This document shows positions 47,252 to 56,459 of a DNA stretch of 64,000 nucleotides, one piece after another. Under the pieces are notes generated by a model. It ran no database searches. It was not told the origin of the DNA and saw only the letters and a program-made list of their open reading frames with translations. The position numbers and the translations under genes are program-made. How positions within the stretch are numbered: the stretch's first letter is position 1; the number at the start of each line of letters is the position of its first letter. The DNA is taken from the NCBI RefSeq assembly GCF_027941835.1, contig NZ_CP116005.1, positions 4,169,501-4,233,500 of the forward strand, read 5' to 3'. The DNA is from Sphingosinicella microcystinivorans. Its GTDB lineage: Bacteria; Pseudomonadota; Alphaproteobacteria; Sphingomonadales; Sphingomonadaceae.

Positions 47252-47668
47252 GGTAAAATTCCCCAGGCTTACTTTGGAATTCCGTTCGGGTGTACTCGGG
47301 CCGAGTTCTGGCTTTTAAATTCAACACTTTGGTCTGTCCATGACCCGTACCGCTTCGACCAACATCGCTCTGTGGTGGCGCTTCCAATAGGAAGCGGCAT
47401 GTCGTTGCGGTCTTGACCGCACCTTGCCGCCGTACCGGCAGGCAAGGTTTCAAGAAGGCTCCCCGGCACGGCGGCTCCAAGATTTGAGGAGATTGCCCGA
47501 TGCCCTTGGCACCCCAGCCCCGTCGTAGAACTGATGCCCCGCGCGCTGTGTCGCCGCGAGGGGTAGGTCTGTCCGCCCAGTCTCAGCACTTGGCCCTGGC
47601 ATGCGGGCGCCGTCGCTGCGTCAGTACACCGCACTGGCGCACGCCAAGACATCTCTCAGGAGCCCTTG
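47252..47668. other. gap with strong inverted repeats at the ICE border
   Basis: No gene is convincing on either strand. Three good hairpins follow each other: CGCTTCC/GGAAGCG (47379-47396), GCGGTC/GACCGC (47407-47420) and CCTTGCCGCCG/CGGCAGGCAAGG (47422-47447). Read on the minus strand, GACATGCC follows the second hairpin much as in the radC-type RNA motif, but the rest does not align. I find no tRNA 3' end, integrase or insertion-sequence end here. Confidence 0.4.
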
Positions 47669-49168
47669 CTACCTTGAGCCAGCACATGCTCGCGCTTCGT
47701 CCATCGCAATCAACTGTCGATGTGTGTAATAAAGTGGGTAATGGAGGTTGTGTTTAATGGAAAACATTAATGAAATCAAGGACTTAGAATCATGAGACTC
47801 TTGATGGTGGACAACGACGAGCGGCAGGCGACCACCCTTGTAGCCGGGCGGGAGCACGAGATCGCCCCACGTGTCGAGACCGACGTTGTTGGTGAAGAAC
47901 AGCCGCCGCGACGTGCCGAGGCGGATGTTCCGGAATTCCGGGTTCGGATCGAAGACGGTGGTCGACGCGCCTGTTGCCGGATCAATGGCGACGATCCGGC
48001 GCGGCGTCACTGCGTTCTCGCGCAGGCAGTAGAGCTTGCCCGATGCGGCTGTGCAGCCCTGCAGAACGTCCTCGCCGGCCACCAGCTGTACGGGATCGCC
48101 CTTGCCGGGCGTCCAGCGCCAGACTGCCATGTCGCTGTGCGCCCGTCCCTGCTTTCGAACGATAAGCAGGCTGTCGCCGAGCCAGGTCAGCCCGGCAATC
48201 TTGCCGGAGCAGGCCTCGGCTGCGCACCCGATCCGCTCACCTCCGGCGTTCTCGACATGGATGCGAAGCGGCCCAAGGAAGCCCTCGCGTGTGGTCCAGG
48301 CGCGGCCGTGCGCTGACCGCGCATCGAATTCGGAGCGCGCGCCAAGCGTGACATCAGCTCCCATCTGCGCCGCTTCGCGCGCGTCCGCCGTGCGAACTCC
48401 GCTTCCGTCCGGCGCTGCCGACAGGATCACCCGCGGATGCTCGCCTGTGATCTTCGGGAAGGCACCGGTCGTCGGATTGAAGCGGTCATCGTAGAGATAG
48501 CCCGACCGTCCCTCCTCGGCGATCCGCGCGCGTGTTTCCCGGATTCCGGGGCGGATACCGACAAGGACGCGCGCGCTGTCGCCGGTCCAGCCGACCGTCT
48601 CGGCATCGTCGGCAAGCGCCGTGACCGCGTTGGCACCGCTTCCGTCCGCCGCGGCGCGCCAGACCTGCACGACGCCGTCCAGCTTCTTCCGGTAGGCGAT
48701 CCAGCGTCCGTCGGGCGACCAGAACGGCACGACGAGATCCGGAAAGCCCGGCTGTTCGAGCATGCCGCGCAGGATGTAAGAGAGTGTGATGAGTTCGCCG
48801 CCGGTGTCGACGGTGCGGACATGTCCACTCGCGAGATCGAGAACGGCCAGCGCGCGGCAGTAGCTGTTGGTTTCGGGATGGGCGCGATTGACGATAAACG
48901 CGAGCGCCCGGCCATCGGGCGAGACCGAGAGCGGGCTGTGGCTCGAGGCCATGCCACCTTCGGGAAGGCCAATGTCGCGCAGCCGCATCAGGTCGTCGGG
49001 TACGAAGTTGCGCATTGTAGCAGCAGGCGCGGACGCCTGCGGGAGAACGTCAGCGCATGGCGTTTCGGCCTCTGCACCGTTGCAGGCCAGCACGCCTGCA
49101 AGAGTTGCGCCGATAGCGCATGCGTGGATACCGCCTCGAGTCGAAAGCGTGCGGAAGAGACTTACCAT
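47669..49168 (-). pseudogene. truncated Atxe2-type lasso peptide isopeptidase
   Basis: A 499-residue frame of an S9-family (prolyl oligopeptidase-like) enzyme. After a signal region come the blades of the N-terminal beta-propeller (VSPDGRALAFIV, WSPDGRWIAY, WLGDSLLIV). The best match by character and context is the Atxe2 family, which opens the isopeptide bond of imported lasso peptides. The family needs about 190 more residues with the Ser-acid-His triad; here it ends after LPLVVVHH and runs into an unrelated 40-residue tail, with the break near position 47800. The enzyme is therefore inactive. It overlaps the TonB receptor stop by seven bases. Confidence 0.8.
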
Positions 49169-51723
49169 GTCTTGCTGACTCCAAGGCTGATGAACCGCCC
49201 GACGGCTGAGTAATTTGTCGAGTCGTAGGGCGTGTCGTAGTAGAGCGTCGTCCGGATCGGATCGGGACGCGCGTTGAGGACATTCTCGGCGGCGAGCACG
49301 AATTCCAGACTGCCAAGGAGACCGCCGCCGCGCGGTGTCTCGAAGCGCACCGCGAGATCGAGCGTTGTCGTCCCCTCGACATCATCGGGAGGCATCTGCC
49401 GCATGTCGGTAACCCCGCCGGTATAGTTGAGATGCGCGTTCAGCCCGAGTGGCCCCGCGCTCCAGTTTGCGCCGGCGCGTGCACGCCAGTGCGGCGGGTT
49501 GAACAGCCGGCCCGCGAGCGCCAGCTCGGGCTGCAGTGCGGTACGACGCTGTGTGCTTTCGAGCCAGGTCGCGTTGAGCGTAAGGTTGAGCGTGCCTCCG
49601 GCAATGGCGGTTTCGTAGCTTGCCAGCGCATCGAACCCGCGGATCGTCTGATGCCCGGCATTGACGTAGCGGTTGTTGACAATTGCAGTCACCGAAGCCG
49701 GATCAAAGACTCCACCAGTGCTGTTGAAAAAACTGTCCACCGAGGCGATAGCGGTATTCACTGCGCCAACGTCCGGATCGCGGGAAACCAGATCGGCGTA
49801 GGCGGGATCGGCGAGCGCCTGCGCTGTCGTCACGATCGGTGTAACGATGCGGTTCCGGTAGCGCGTTTCAAACCAGCCAAGCTCAAGCCGCGCGCCTGCT
49901 ATCGACGCGGGCTCAAACACGACCGACGCCGACCAGGTTCGCGCACGTTCGGGCGCGAGTGCGGTGTTGCCACCGATCAGCAGCAGCGCGGTTGCGCCGG
50001 GCGTTGCGGTGCCGCCGAGGCGGGTTGCGGGGACGAGCGTCGCCGACGGCGACTGATAGAGCTGCAGGAAGGTCGGCGCGCGAAACGACCGGCCCCAGCT
50101 GCCCTTCAGCGTCACACCGGCGAAGGGCTCGTAGATGAGGCCGAGCTTGGGCGTCACCACCGTATCGATATCGGGGTAACGCTCGTAGCGGAGCGCACCA
50201 CTAAGGTTCAGACGGTAGACGCCCGGAACAGCCATGGCCGGCGCGACGAACGGCAGGTTCAGCTCCGCGTAGGCAAAGTTGCTGTCGCGCGTCTCGTTGA
50301 TGTCGAGCTGCGGCGCAAGCGCGCGGCGCAGTTCGAAGGCATTCTGCCGGTAGCCGCCGCCTAGCGCGAGGCGTGCACTGCCGCCGGGTAGCGAAAACAA
50401 CGGACCATCCGCGGCAAGCTCAATCGAGGTCGCGGAATTGCAATAGCAATTGGGGCCGTTCAATAGGATGCTGTCGCCAAGGATGTTGGCGATCGTGAAA
50501 TGCACGCGGTCCTCGCCGTACATCGTGGAGAGGGCGGCGCGCCAGCTGCCGAGATCCACCTTGAGCGCGGGCGCGATCGCAAAGGACATGCTCCGCGTCC
50601 GGTTTTCCGCGCGGCTCACATCGAGGTCGCCGGCTGTGTTCAGCGGGAAGATAGATGCCTTCCAGCGCTTGTTGTAAAGTGCATCGAAGGCGAGCGTGAC
50701 CTTGTCCCCGATCGTCTGATGCCCGCTCACAAGCCCGTTGTGGTGCTTGAGGAAGGGAAACAGCGTCACACCCGGGGTCACATCGGCGGCATAGCTGCGC
50801 TGCCGCGCGACGATCGGCGAGATGCGCGAGAATTCATAGGCGCCCATGAGACCGCCGCTGTCCCAGGTGCGCCCGGCCAGAAGTCCGTACTGCTGCTGAC
50901 CGTTGCCGCCGTCGGTCGATGCGCCCCAGCGTGCCCGCGTCCGCACACCGTCGAAATCGCGGCGGAGAATGATGTTCGCGACACCGGCGACAGCATCCGA
51001 GCCGTAGAGCGCCGATGCGCCGTCCGCGACGATCTCGATGCGGTCGACGGCATCGAAGGGAATCGCCGAGATATCGACGCTCTGCAGCGCCGACGAATAG
51101 GACAGCCGGTGGCCGTTGAGGAGCGTCAGTGTGGCATCGCTGCCAAGCCCGCGCAGGTTGAGCGACGTGCCGCCGCCGATGTCGACGCCGCTCGCCTCGG
51201 GGACATTGTTGCCGATGCCCGGGTTCTGCCCGCCCCCAAAATTCTGCGGCAACGCCCGCATCGCATCGGCGAGCCCCGCCTGCCCCGCCGCGCGCATCCG
51301 GTCAGCGCTGACCGCGATGACCGGCGAGGCAATGGGCGCACCCCGAATCCGCGTGCCAGTGACGACGATCGGTTCGTCGCCGCTGCGTGCGCCTACAGAT
51401 TCGGCGCGGCGGATCACGAGTGCGCCGTTCACACGCTCCGCGGCAAGCCCCGTTCCTGCAAGCAATGCGCGGACGGCATCATCGGGGGCGTAGGCGCCGC
51501 GTAGCGCCGGCGCTGCAAGTCCCTCCACGAGCGCCGCCGGCGCGATGATTTCGGTGCCCGACCGCGTTCCGATTTCGCCGAGCGCGGCACCAAGCGCCTG
51601 CGCGGGCATATCGTAGGTCTGCGCATCGGGTCCCTGCGCGAGCACCGGTGCGCTGTTCGCCAGCAACCAGAGCGCGACAAGACTGGGCCTCACGGCATTT
51701 TTCTGCCGTTTCTTCTGCGTCAT
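49162..51723 (-). CDS. TonB-dependent receptor with STN domain (lasso peptide cluster)
   Basis: An 853-residue outer-membrane receptor. Signal peptide (residues 1-29), then an STN signalling domain (about residues 40-105) that talks to FecR, a plug with the TonB-box-like EPIVVTGTRI near residue 118, NLRGLGSDATLTLLNGHRL and EIVADGASALYGSDAVAGV, and a 22-strand barrel ending in the aromatic Trp of GVSKTW. With sigma factor and FecR upstream and the isopeptidase downstream it probably imports a lasso peptide and switches on its own operon. 79 bp after fecR, ATG start. Confidence 0.9.
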   Translation of the reverse strand: MTQKKRQKNAVRPSLVALWLLANSAPVLAQGPDAQTYDMPAQALGAALGEIGTRSGTEIIAPAALVEGLAAPALRGAYAPDDAVRALLAGTGLAAERVNGALVIRRAESVGARSGDEPIVVTGTRIRGAPIASPVIAVSADRMRAAGQAGLADAMRALPQNFGGGQNPGIGNNVPEASGVDIGGGTSLNLRGLGSDATLTLLNGHRLSYSSALQSVDISAIPFDAVDRIEIVADGASALYGSDAVAGVANIILRRDFDGVRTRARWGASTDGGNGQQQYGLLAGRTWDSGGLMGAYEFSRISPIVARQRSYAADVTPGVTLFPFLKHHNGLVSGHQTIGDKVTLAFDALYNKRWKASIFPLNTAGDLDVSRAENRTRSMSFAIAPALKVDLGSWRAALSTMYGEDRVHFTIANILGDSILLNGPNCYCNSATSIELAADGPLFSLPGGSARLALGGGYRQNAFELRRALAPQLDINETRDSNFAYAELNLPFVAPAMAVPGVYRLNLSGALRYERYPDIDTVVTPKLGLIYEPFAGVTLKGSWGRSFRAPTFLQLYQSPSATLVPATRLGGTATPGATALLLIGGNTALAPERARTWSASVVFEPASIAGARLELGWFETRYRNRIVTPIVTTAQALADPAYADLVSRDPDVGAVNTAIASVDSFFNSTGGVFDPASVTAIVNNRYVNAGHQTIRGFDALASYETAIAGGTLNLTLNATWLESTQRRTALQPELALAGRLFNPPHWRARAGANWSAGPLGLNAHLNYTGGVTDMRQMPPDDVEGTTTLDLAVRFETPRGGGLLGSLEFVLAAENVLNARPDPIRTTLYYDTPYDSTNYSAVGRFISLGVSKTW

Positions 51724-51802
51724 TTATTCCTCCCTGTGGACGCCTCGGGATGAAGCGTTCAGGGCGGTTGACGCCGGGGGCGGCAAACCCCCTACGCGGT
51801 TT

Positions 51803-52756
51803 TCAGAAAGATCGCGCTTCCAGCCGGATAGTGCCGCCCGGGTCGCGAACGACCACAAGGTCGAGCGTTGCGGCAAGCTTGTCGGCAAGGCGCGGGTCGC
51901 CAAGGCGCATGGTACCCGATACCTTGAGCGCGCCCAGCGCCGGATCGGCCAGTTCGATACGAGTACCCGGCGACCGGTTGGCCTCCGCGACAAGCTGGCC
52001 AAGCGGCAGGCGCTGCGTCACCAAAAGGCCTTCGGTCCAGTGCGCAGTGCCCGCAGGAGCAGCGGTAATGCCCGCATCCCCGCCCTTCGTCACAATACGC
52101 TCGCCCGGGTTCAGCGTCGCAGGCTTCGATGCGTTCGCCGCGCTGACATCGACCACACCTTCCAGAAGCGTCACTTCGGCGCCGGTATCACCCGCCGCGA
52201 CGTCGAAGACGGTGCCGCGCGCGACGACGCGGGCGCCCGCGGCAAACACGACGAAGGGCCGCCTGGCATCATGCGCAACAACAAACCGTACCCGGCCACG
52301 ATCCAGCCGGATCCGGCGTTCGGCGCCTGAATATTCCACGGCAAGCGCGCCGCCGCCGTCCAGAAGCACTGATGAGCCGTCAGCGAGCCCCCATGCGCGC
52401 CGTTCATCATTGGGGCTCGCAAGTGCAAGAACCTTCGCCGGGACGTGTTCGGGCGGCATAGGAGACCCGGCCGACAACAGGCTGACGCCGAGCAGGAGGA
52501 GCACGATTGCCGCAGCGGCTGCCAGTGGTTTCCAGCGCGCGGAGCGTTGACTGCCTGCCGGCTGCTTCCGAAGGCTACTGCGGCCGGCCGTGTTCCAGAT
52601 CTCCTCGAGATTGCGGTACACTCTCGCGTTTTCAGGAACCGCGTACCAGGCCTCGAACGCCAGGCGGTCATTCGCAGCTTCGGGGCCGCGCATGCGCGCA
52701 TACCAGTCGCTTGCCTCGGCAACGCGTGCGTCGCCGTCCACGGACCGGGGCGTCAC
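51803..52756 (-). CDS. FecR-like anti-sigma factor
   Basis: A 317-residue inner-membrane regulator: N-terminal DUF4880-type cytoplasmic part (ASDWYARMRGPEAANDRLAF, WYAVPENARVYRNL), a membrane helix near residues 75-95, the FecR domain (LADGSSVLLDGGGALAVEY, VARGTVFDV) and a C-terminal part that contacts the STN domain of the receptor. The start is GTG at 52756, overlapping the sigma factor stop (GTGA). Confidence 0.9.
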   Translation of the reverse strand: MTPRSVDGDARVAEASDWYARMRGPEAANDRLAFEAWYAVPENARVYRNLEEIWNTAGRSSLRKQPAGSQRSARWKPLAAAAAIVLLLLGVSLLSAGSPMPPEHVPAKVLALASPNDERRAWGLADGSSVLLDGGGALAVEYSGAERRIRLDRGRVRFVVAHDARRPFVVFAAGARVVARGTVFDVAAGDTGAEVTLLEGVVDVSAANASKPATLNPGERIVTKGGDAGITAAPAGTAHWTEGLLVTQRLPLGQLVAEANRSPGTRIELADPALGALKVSGTMRLGDPRLADKLAATLDLVVVRDPGGTIRLEARSF

Positions 52757-53319
52757 TCCGTCTTGCCCAGTTCGCGGTGGAGTGCGCGCAGCGCGAGCGA
52801 AATGTGCTTCTCGACGGTCTTGACGCAAACGCCCATGCGCGCCGCGATCTCGGGGTAGGTGAGTTCCTCGAAGCGATGGGCCATGAAAATCTCGCGCGTT
52901 CGTTCAGGGAGCGCCAGAATAGCAGCATCAATGCGGCGAAGCATATCCCGCGCTTCGAGCCGCGCGTGTGGATTTTCTGTCGCCGGGATTTCCTCAATGT
53001 TGACGGTGGACGGCTCGCCCCTCCGCGCCCGTTGGCGCGCGGTATCCTGCAGCAGGTTGCAGGCGATCCGCGTCAGGTAGGCGCGAGGTTCGTCAAGGGT
53101 GGGTTGTGCGTCTGTCGAGCGGCCCAGAAAGCGTGCAAATACGCTCTGGACGAGATCCTGCACGACATCGGCTTGCCTCGCCCGGCGTCCAAACAAACGG
53201 CGAAGGCGTGGTGCCTCCTCTCGGTAAAGCGCTGCAACGTCGGGCGCCCTCGCCTCGGCAACACGCGCATGAAATTCGTCATCGGCGGGATCGGCTGCAC
53301 TCCAGAGGTTCAGCTGCAT
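52753..53319 (-). CDS. ECF sigma factor (FecI type)
   Basis: A 188-residue ECF sigma factor. Region 2: LFGRRARQADVVQDLVQSVF; region 4: LPERTREIFMAHRFEELTY and IAARMGVCVKTVEKHISLAL. It would be held by the FecR protein next to it and transcribe the receptor operon when the ligand binds. The ATG at 53319 is chosen because the upstream frame has no sigma homology. No lasso precursor or maturation gene lies upstream. Confidence 0.9.
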   Translation of the reverse strand: MQLNLWSAADPADDEFHARVAEARAPDVAALYREEAPRLRRLFGRRARQADVVQDLVQSVFARFLGRSTDAQPTLDEPRAYLTRIACNLLQDTARQRARRGEPSTVNIEEIPATENPHARLEARDMLRRIDAAILALPERTREIFMAHRFEELTYPEIAARMGVCVKTVEKHISLALRALHRELGKTE

Positions 53320-53756
53320 CGAGCCACCCCGCAGCCGGCTTCCCGCCCGCCTTCCCTGCTCTCCCGCTGCCTCGCCACGATCCGATGCCTCCCTTGCGAG
53401 GCACGGCGGAAAGCCGGGTGATGAGAACATGCTTGAGGCATGCGTCAGCGCCTTTAGTCCCGAAAGACCTGTACATACGCGCCAACCACCCGGCAGAATT
53501 CCGGCTATTGAACTCAAGCGAGGTTCTCACGCCTCGGCGCCGCAATATCTGGCGGCGCGTCATAAGGATAAATCAACGACTTTGAATTGCAACGCCGAAT
53601 GCAGACATTGTCGATGAATGCAGGCGGTACTGGCGAGGGTCAAGCCGTTGTGACGGACACAAGGGCGGTCGATATAAGCCCCGCGATCGGCTTCTGGCGT
53701 TCCTCGATGCATTATGAGACGGTGAAGCGCTTGGGATTGGTGGTCCGCGTCCGGTG
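53320..53756. other. gap upstream of the sigma factor
   Basis: No gene can be supported. A short plus-strand frame (to 53759) ends SSMHYETVKRLGLVVRVRC and may be a remnant. The 14-mer TGAAGCGCTTGGGA occurs at about 53720 and again at about 53773, the second inside the ATPase remnant, which hints at a rearrangement. Confidence 0.4.
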
Positions 53757-54053
53757 TTAGTTTCCGACTTGCCTGAAGCGCTTGGGAATGGTGCGATCAC
53801 CAACATGTTCGTGTCCGTCACGGGCGATGGCCTGTGCCAACGGATGATCCGAAAGACTTTCTACTGCGACGGCAATCGCCATCAACTCATCCTTGGAGAT
53901 ACCCGTCGCGGGGCTGATACGCCGGATACGTGGCTCGCCGTTCGTCAACGTCCCGGTCTTGTCGAACGCAATGGCCCTAAGTGAACCCAGCAATTCGAGT
54001 GGTGCGCCACCCATTACAACCTCCGCGCGCCGCTCGGGCGACGCCAGACAGAA
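53757..54053 (-). pseudogene. fragment of a heavy-metal P1B-type ATPase
   Basis: About 97 codons with the phosphorylation loop FDKTGTLTNGEPR and the HP-locus-like ESLSDHPLAQAIA, the hallmarks of Zn/Cd/Pb-exporting ATPases (ZntA/CadA type). The metal-binding N-terminus, membrane helices and the ATP-binding half are missing, and the frame ends abruptly in RQVGN. It is a remnant of a gene of about 700-800 codons. Metal-resistance genes are common ICE cargo, so it may mark an older insertion. Confidence 0.8.
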
Positions 54054-54175
54054 CTGCGCTGGGCGTTGCGATCGCAAGGGTGTTCCGGAAATCCCTGTTG
54101 ACCTAGTCATATGGGCAGGTGTGTCCGGTAGATGTCGCTTGCTCATGCAACTGCATTGCCGCCTGTTCCGACCCA

Positions 54176-54787
54176 TCATTTGGGATCGGTCGCCGCTGGA
54201 ATGCCCAGCTTGGCTTCGACGATCTCCTTCCATTTGGCCAGATGCGTTGCGATCCATGGCTCTGTTGCGGGGCTGCGCCTGATGCTCCACAGCCCGCGGG
54301 TCAGATACATTGTGAGTTCGACCAGCAGATCCGGCTCGCCGTCCGGAGCATCTGTAAAGAGGTCGCGCCACAGCGAACTCATTCGTGTGATGCGACTGAT
54401 GCTTGTTTCTTCGAACCGCGCGCTGAGGGAGGGGTCGACCCTGCCAGCGAGGGACAACTCGATGTCAGCCGTTACCATAGGTTCAAGGGTTATATCGCTC
54501 CAGAAGCACTCGAAGATTGCGTCCCATCGCTCCCGCAGGCCGGACTTGCTGCGCCCGACCTCTTCATAGCGTTCGATTAGCCGCTCAAATACATAGTCGT
54601 GAACGGCCGCGAACAGGGCTGCTTTGTCGGGAAAATGGTGGACGATAGCTCCGCTTGTTACCCTCGCACGAGCGGCAACCTGCGCCAACGTCGTCTGCCG
54701 ATAGCCCAGTTCCTGCAGACTCTGCACCGTAGCTGCCATTAAACGTTCGACCGTATCCTTCGATCTGTCTTCCTGCTTGCGCCGCAT
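54176..54787 (-). CDS. TetR family transcriptional repressor
   Basis: A 203-residue TetR-type regulator. The helix-turn-helix is TTLAQVAARARVTSGAIVHHFPDK (about residues 31-54). It is transcribed divergently from the serine hydrolase; a 26-bp palindrome sits in the gap and is the likely operator for both directions. The ATG at 54787 follows GGGAG closely; a GTG two codons upstream is less likely. The ligand is unknown and may be a substrate of the neighbouring catabolic genes. Confidence 0.9.
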   Translation of the reverse strand: MRRKQEDRSKDTVERLMAATVQSLQELGYRQTTLAQVAARARVTSGAIVHHFPDKAALFAAVHDYVFERLIERYEEVGRSKSGLRERWDAIFECFWSDITLEPMVTADIELSLAGRVDPSLSARFEETSISRITRMSSLWRDLFTDAPDGEPDLLVELTMYLTRGLWSIRRSPATEPWIATHLAKWKEIVEAKLGIPAATDPK

Positions 54788-54851
54788 CAACACTCCCGCA
54801 CCTGTTCAATGCCACGTGGATAGCCCCTGTTGACGAGAAGGTCATCTCCAT

Positions 54852-54877
54852 TTACATAATAAGCGCTTAATATGTAA
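54852..54877. promoter_or_regulatory. 26-bp palindromic operator between tetR and the hydrolase gene
   Basis: Arms TTACAT-AAT-AAGCG and CGCTT-AAT-ATGTAA are symmetric around a GC centre except for the three middle bases of each arm. Size, symmetry and AT-rich arms fit a TetR-family operator; it overlaps the region where the hydrolase promoter must lie. Confidence 0.75.
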
Positions 54878-54892
54878 GTGAGGAGACGAGCA

Positions 54893-55999
54893 TTGCTCGA
54901 TGGGGACGCGCGCTACGCAGCCCGCTTACAGGCTATTCTGGACACAACGGTACGGCACTTGGGCAACGAAGCAGCGCTCGCGGGGATCCAATGGTCCAAC
55001 GGCGAGCGGCTTGTGCTCGCTGCCGGCACTCACAAGGCAGGGCTGTCCTTACGCAGACCCGAGGACGCCGTGATCATGATCGCGAGCCAGACCAAGACGC
55101 TGGTGGCGGCGTGCATCCTCAAACTTTTCAGGCAGCGCGGTCTCAGCCTCGATGCCAGGGCGTGCGAGTTCGTGGAACTTGGTCCGATCGATGCGCCAGT
55201 GACGATCAGGCAATTGCTGACATGTACGTCCGGGCTGGGGGAATATGACGACCTCATGTTTACGCCCGACTATCGCGGCGACGTTACCCTATCCCCCGAA
55301 GAACTCATAAAGCTGACAGTCCTGCGAGGACCGAGCGGCCCGCCGGGCGATCATTTCGAGTACGCCAATATCAATTTCGTCATCCTCGCTCTGGTCGTCG
55401 AGGGCATTTCGGGACTCGCGTTCGAAGAGGCGGCGAGACAACTGATCCTCAAGCCGCTCGGCCTTGTCATGTGGTTTGCGGCCCGTGAGGAATTGCCTGC
55501 AGCTCAGATGGTCTCGGGCTACTGGCAGTCGCGCGATCGCGAGCCAGTCCACATTGCTGAGCTCGATCATTCCGCCGCCTTTGCAACCGGCGATGCGGCA
55601 TGCTCTGTATCAACGGCGATCGATTTCTGGGCGGGTCTGGCGGATCCGACCAATCCCAGCGGGATTTCTCTGGCCGATCTCGCTGCTGAAAGCGTTCAAG
55701 CTCCATTGCGCGTGCGCAAGCCAGCCTCGCTTGGCGTGCAATATGGCTACGGCCTGGAATTCCGCAGTTGGGCCGGTGATCCAGTTGTGGGCCATCCCGG
55801 CTCCATCCACGGCGCCCGCTCCGGGTCATGGGTCGATCTCGAGAAAGGCATCGTGACGACAGTCTACGTCACCAGCCAAGCACAATCGACGGAGGACCCT
55901 CGCATTGCTGCTTTGCGGTACCCTGGACCTGCTCTTTACACCGCGATGCTGCAGACAGCCTACATTCTGGATGATCTGCACCGTCGAGGCGCTGCTTAG
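54893..55999 (+). CDS. serine hydrolase (class C beta-lactamase/D-aminopeptidase family)
   Basis: A 368-residue serine hydrolase of the beta-lactamase-like family (PF00144). SxxK is S-Q-T-K in MIASQTKTLV (residues 65-68), Y-x-N is in FEYANINF (residues 157-159), and a late HPGS segment stands for the KTG-type motif. No signal peptide, so it is probably cytoplasmic and acts as a D-aminopeptidase, amidase or esterase rather than a resistance enzyme. AGGAG lies seven bases before the TTG at 54893; a GTG at 54878, without such a site, is the alternative start. It leads the operon with ridA and the DadA-like gene. Confidence 0.85.
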   Translation: MLDGDARYAARLQAILDTTVRHLGNEAALAGIQWSNGERLVLAAGTHKAGLSLRRPEDAVIMIASQTKTLVAACILKLFRQRGLSLDARACEFVELGPIDAPVTIRQLLTCTSGLGEYDDLMFTPDYRGDVTLSPEELIKLTVLRGPSGPPGDHFEYANINFVILALVVEGISGLAFEEAARQLILKPLGLVMWFAAREELPAAQMVSGYWQSRDREPVHIAELDHSAAFATGDAACSVSTAIDFWAGLADPTNPSGISLADLAAESVQAPLRVRKPASLGVQYGYGLEFRSWAGDPVVGHPGSIHGARSGSWVDLEKGIVTTVYVTSQAQSTEDPRIAALRYPGPALYTAMLQTAYILDDLHRRGAA

Positions 56000-56038
56000 C
56001 CTCCGATCGCACGACTCATCACATGATCAAGCGGGACC

Positions 56039-56386
56039 ATGAACATGCCGCATTTGACGGATGCCATCGCAAGCCTTCCCTTCGTCTTCGTTTCAGGCCG
56101 ACTTGCGCTGGGGCCGAACGGCAAACCGGTCGCGGCCGACGTCGGTGCACAAACAGATCTGTGCCTTGTCGCCGTAGAAGACGCGCTCAAACCCCACGGC
56201 CTCGACCGGCGCCACGTGGTCAAGACGACGATCTGGATCACGGCTCCGGCACATTTTGCCGACTTCGACGAACGTTACGCGTTATTTTTCGGCGACATTC
56301 GCCCGGCTCGCTCGACGGTCGTGTCCGATCTCGTAATCCCGGGATGCCTTGTAGAGATCGAAGCGATTGCCCGCCTGGAGCGGTGA
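56039..56386 (+). CDS. RidA/YjgF family enamine/imine deaminase
   Basis: A 115-residue RidA-family protein. The conserved catalytic Arg is R91 in RPARSTVV, and E107 in VEIEAIA is the usual partner; VSGRLALGPNG is the typical N-terminal strand. Such proteins hydrolyse reactive imines released by amino acid oxidases or dehydrogenases, which fits the DadA-like oxidoreductase 73 bp downstream. 39 bp after the hydrolase gene; ATG start. Confidence 0.9.
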   Translation: MNMPHLTDAIASLPFVFVSGRLALGPNGKPVAADVGAQTDLCLVAVEDALKPHGLDRRHVVKTTIWITAPAHFADFDERYALFFGDIRPARSTVVSDLVIPGCLVEIEAIARLER

Positions 56387-56459
56387 GCTGCGTCATCCTT
56401 CTAGCCAATTCGCCGCAGCGCAGATGGAAATCACGCGGCGTAGCCCCTTGGAGTTGACC

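Noticed and set aside
46670-47810. tRNA 3' end or attachment site near the ICE border
   Set aside because: I looked for a T-arm-like GGTTCGAATCC segment and the CCA-proximal end typical of ICEclc targets and found none.
47700-47810. Insertion sequence end interrupting the isopeptidase gene
   Set aside because: The stretch is AT-rich, but no terminal inverted repeat, target duplication or transposase frame is visible.
53320-54175. Lasso peptide precursor and maturation genes upstream of the sigma factor
   Set aside because: No short leader-type ORF with a plausible core and no asparagine-synthetase-like or transglutaminase-like protein is encoded there.
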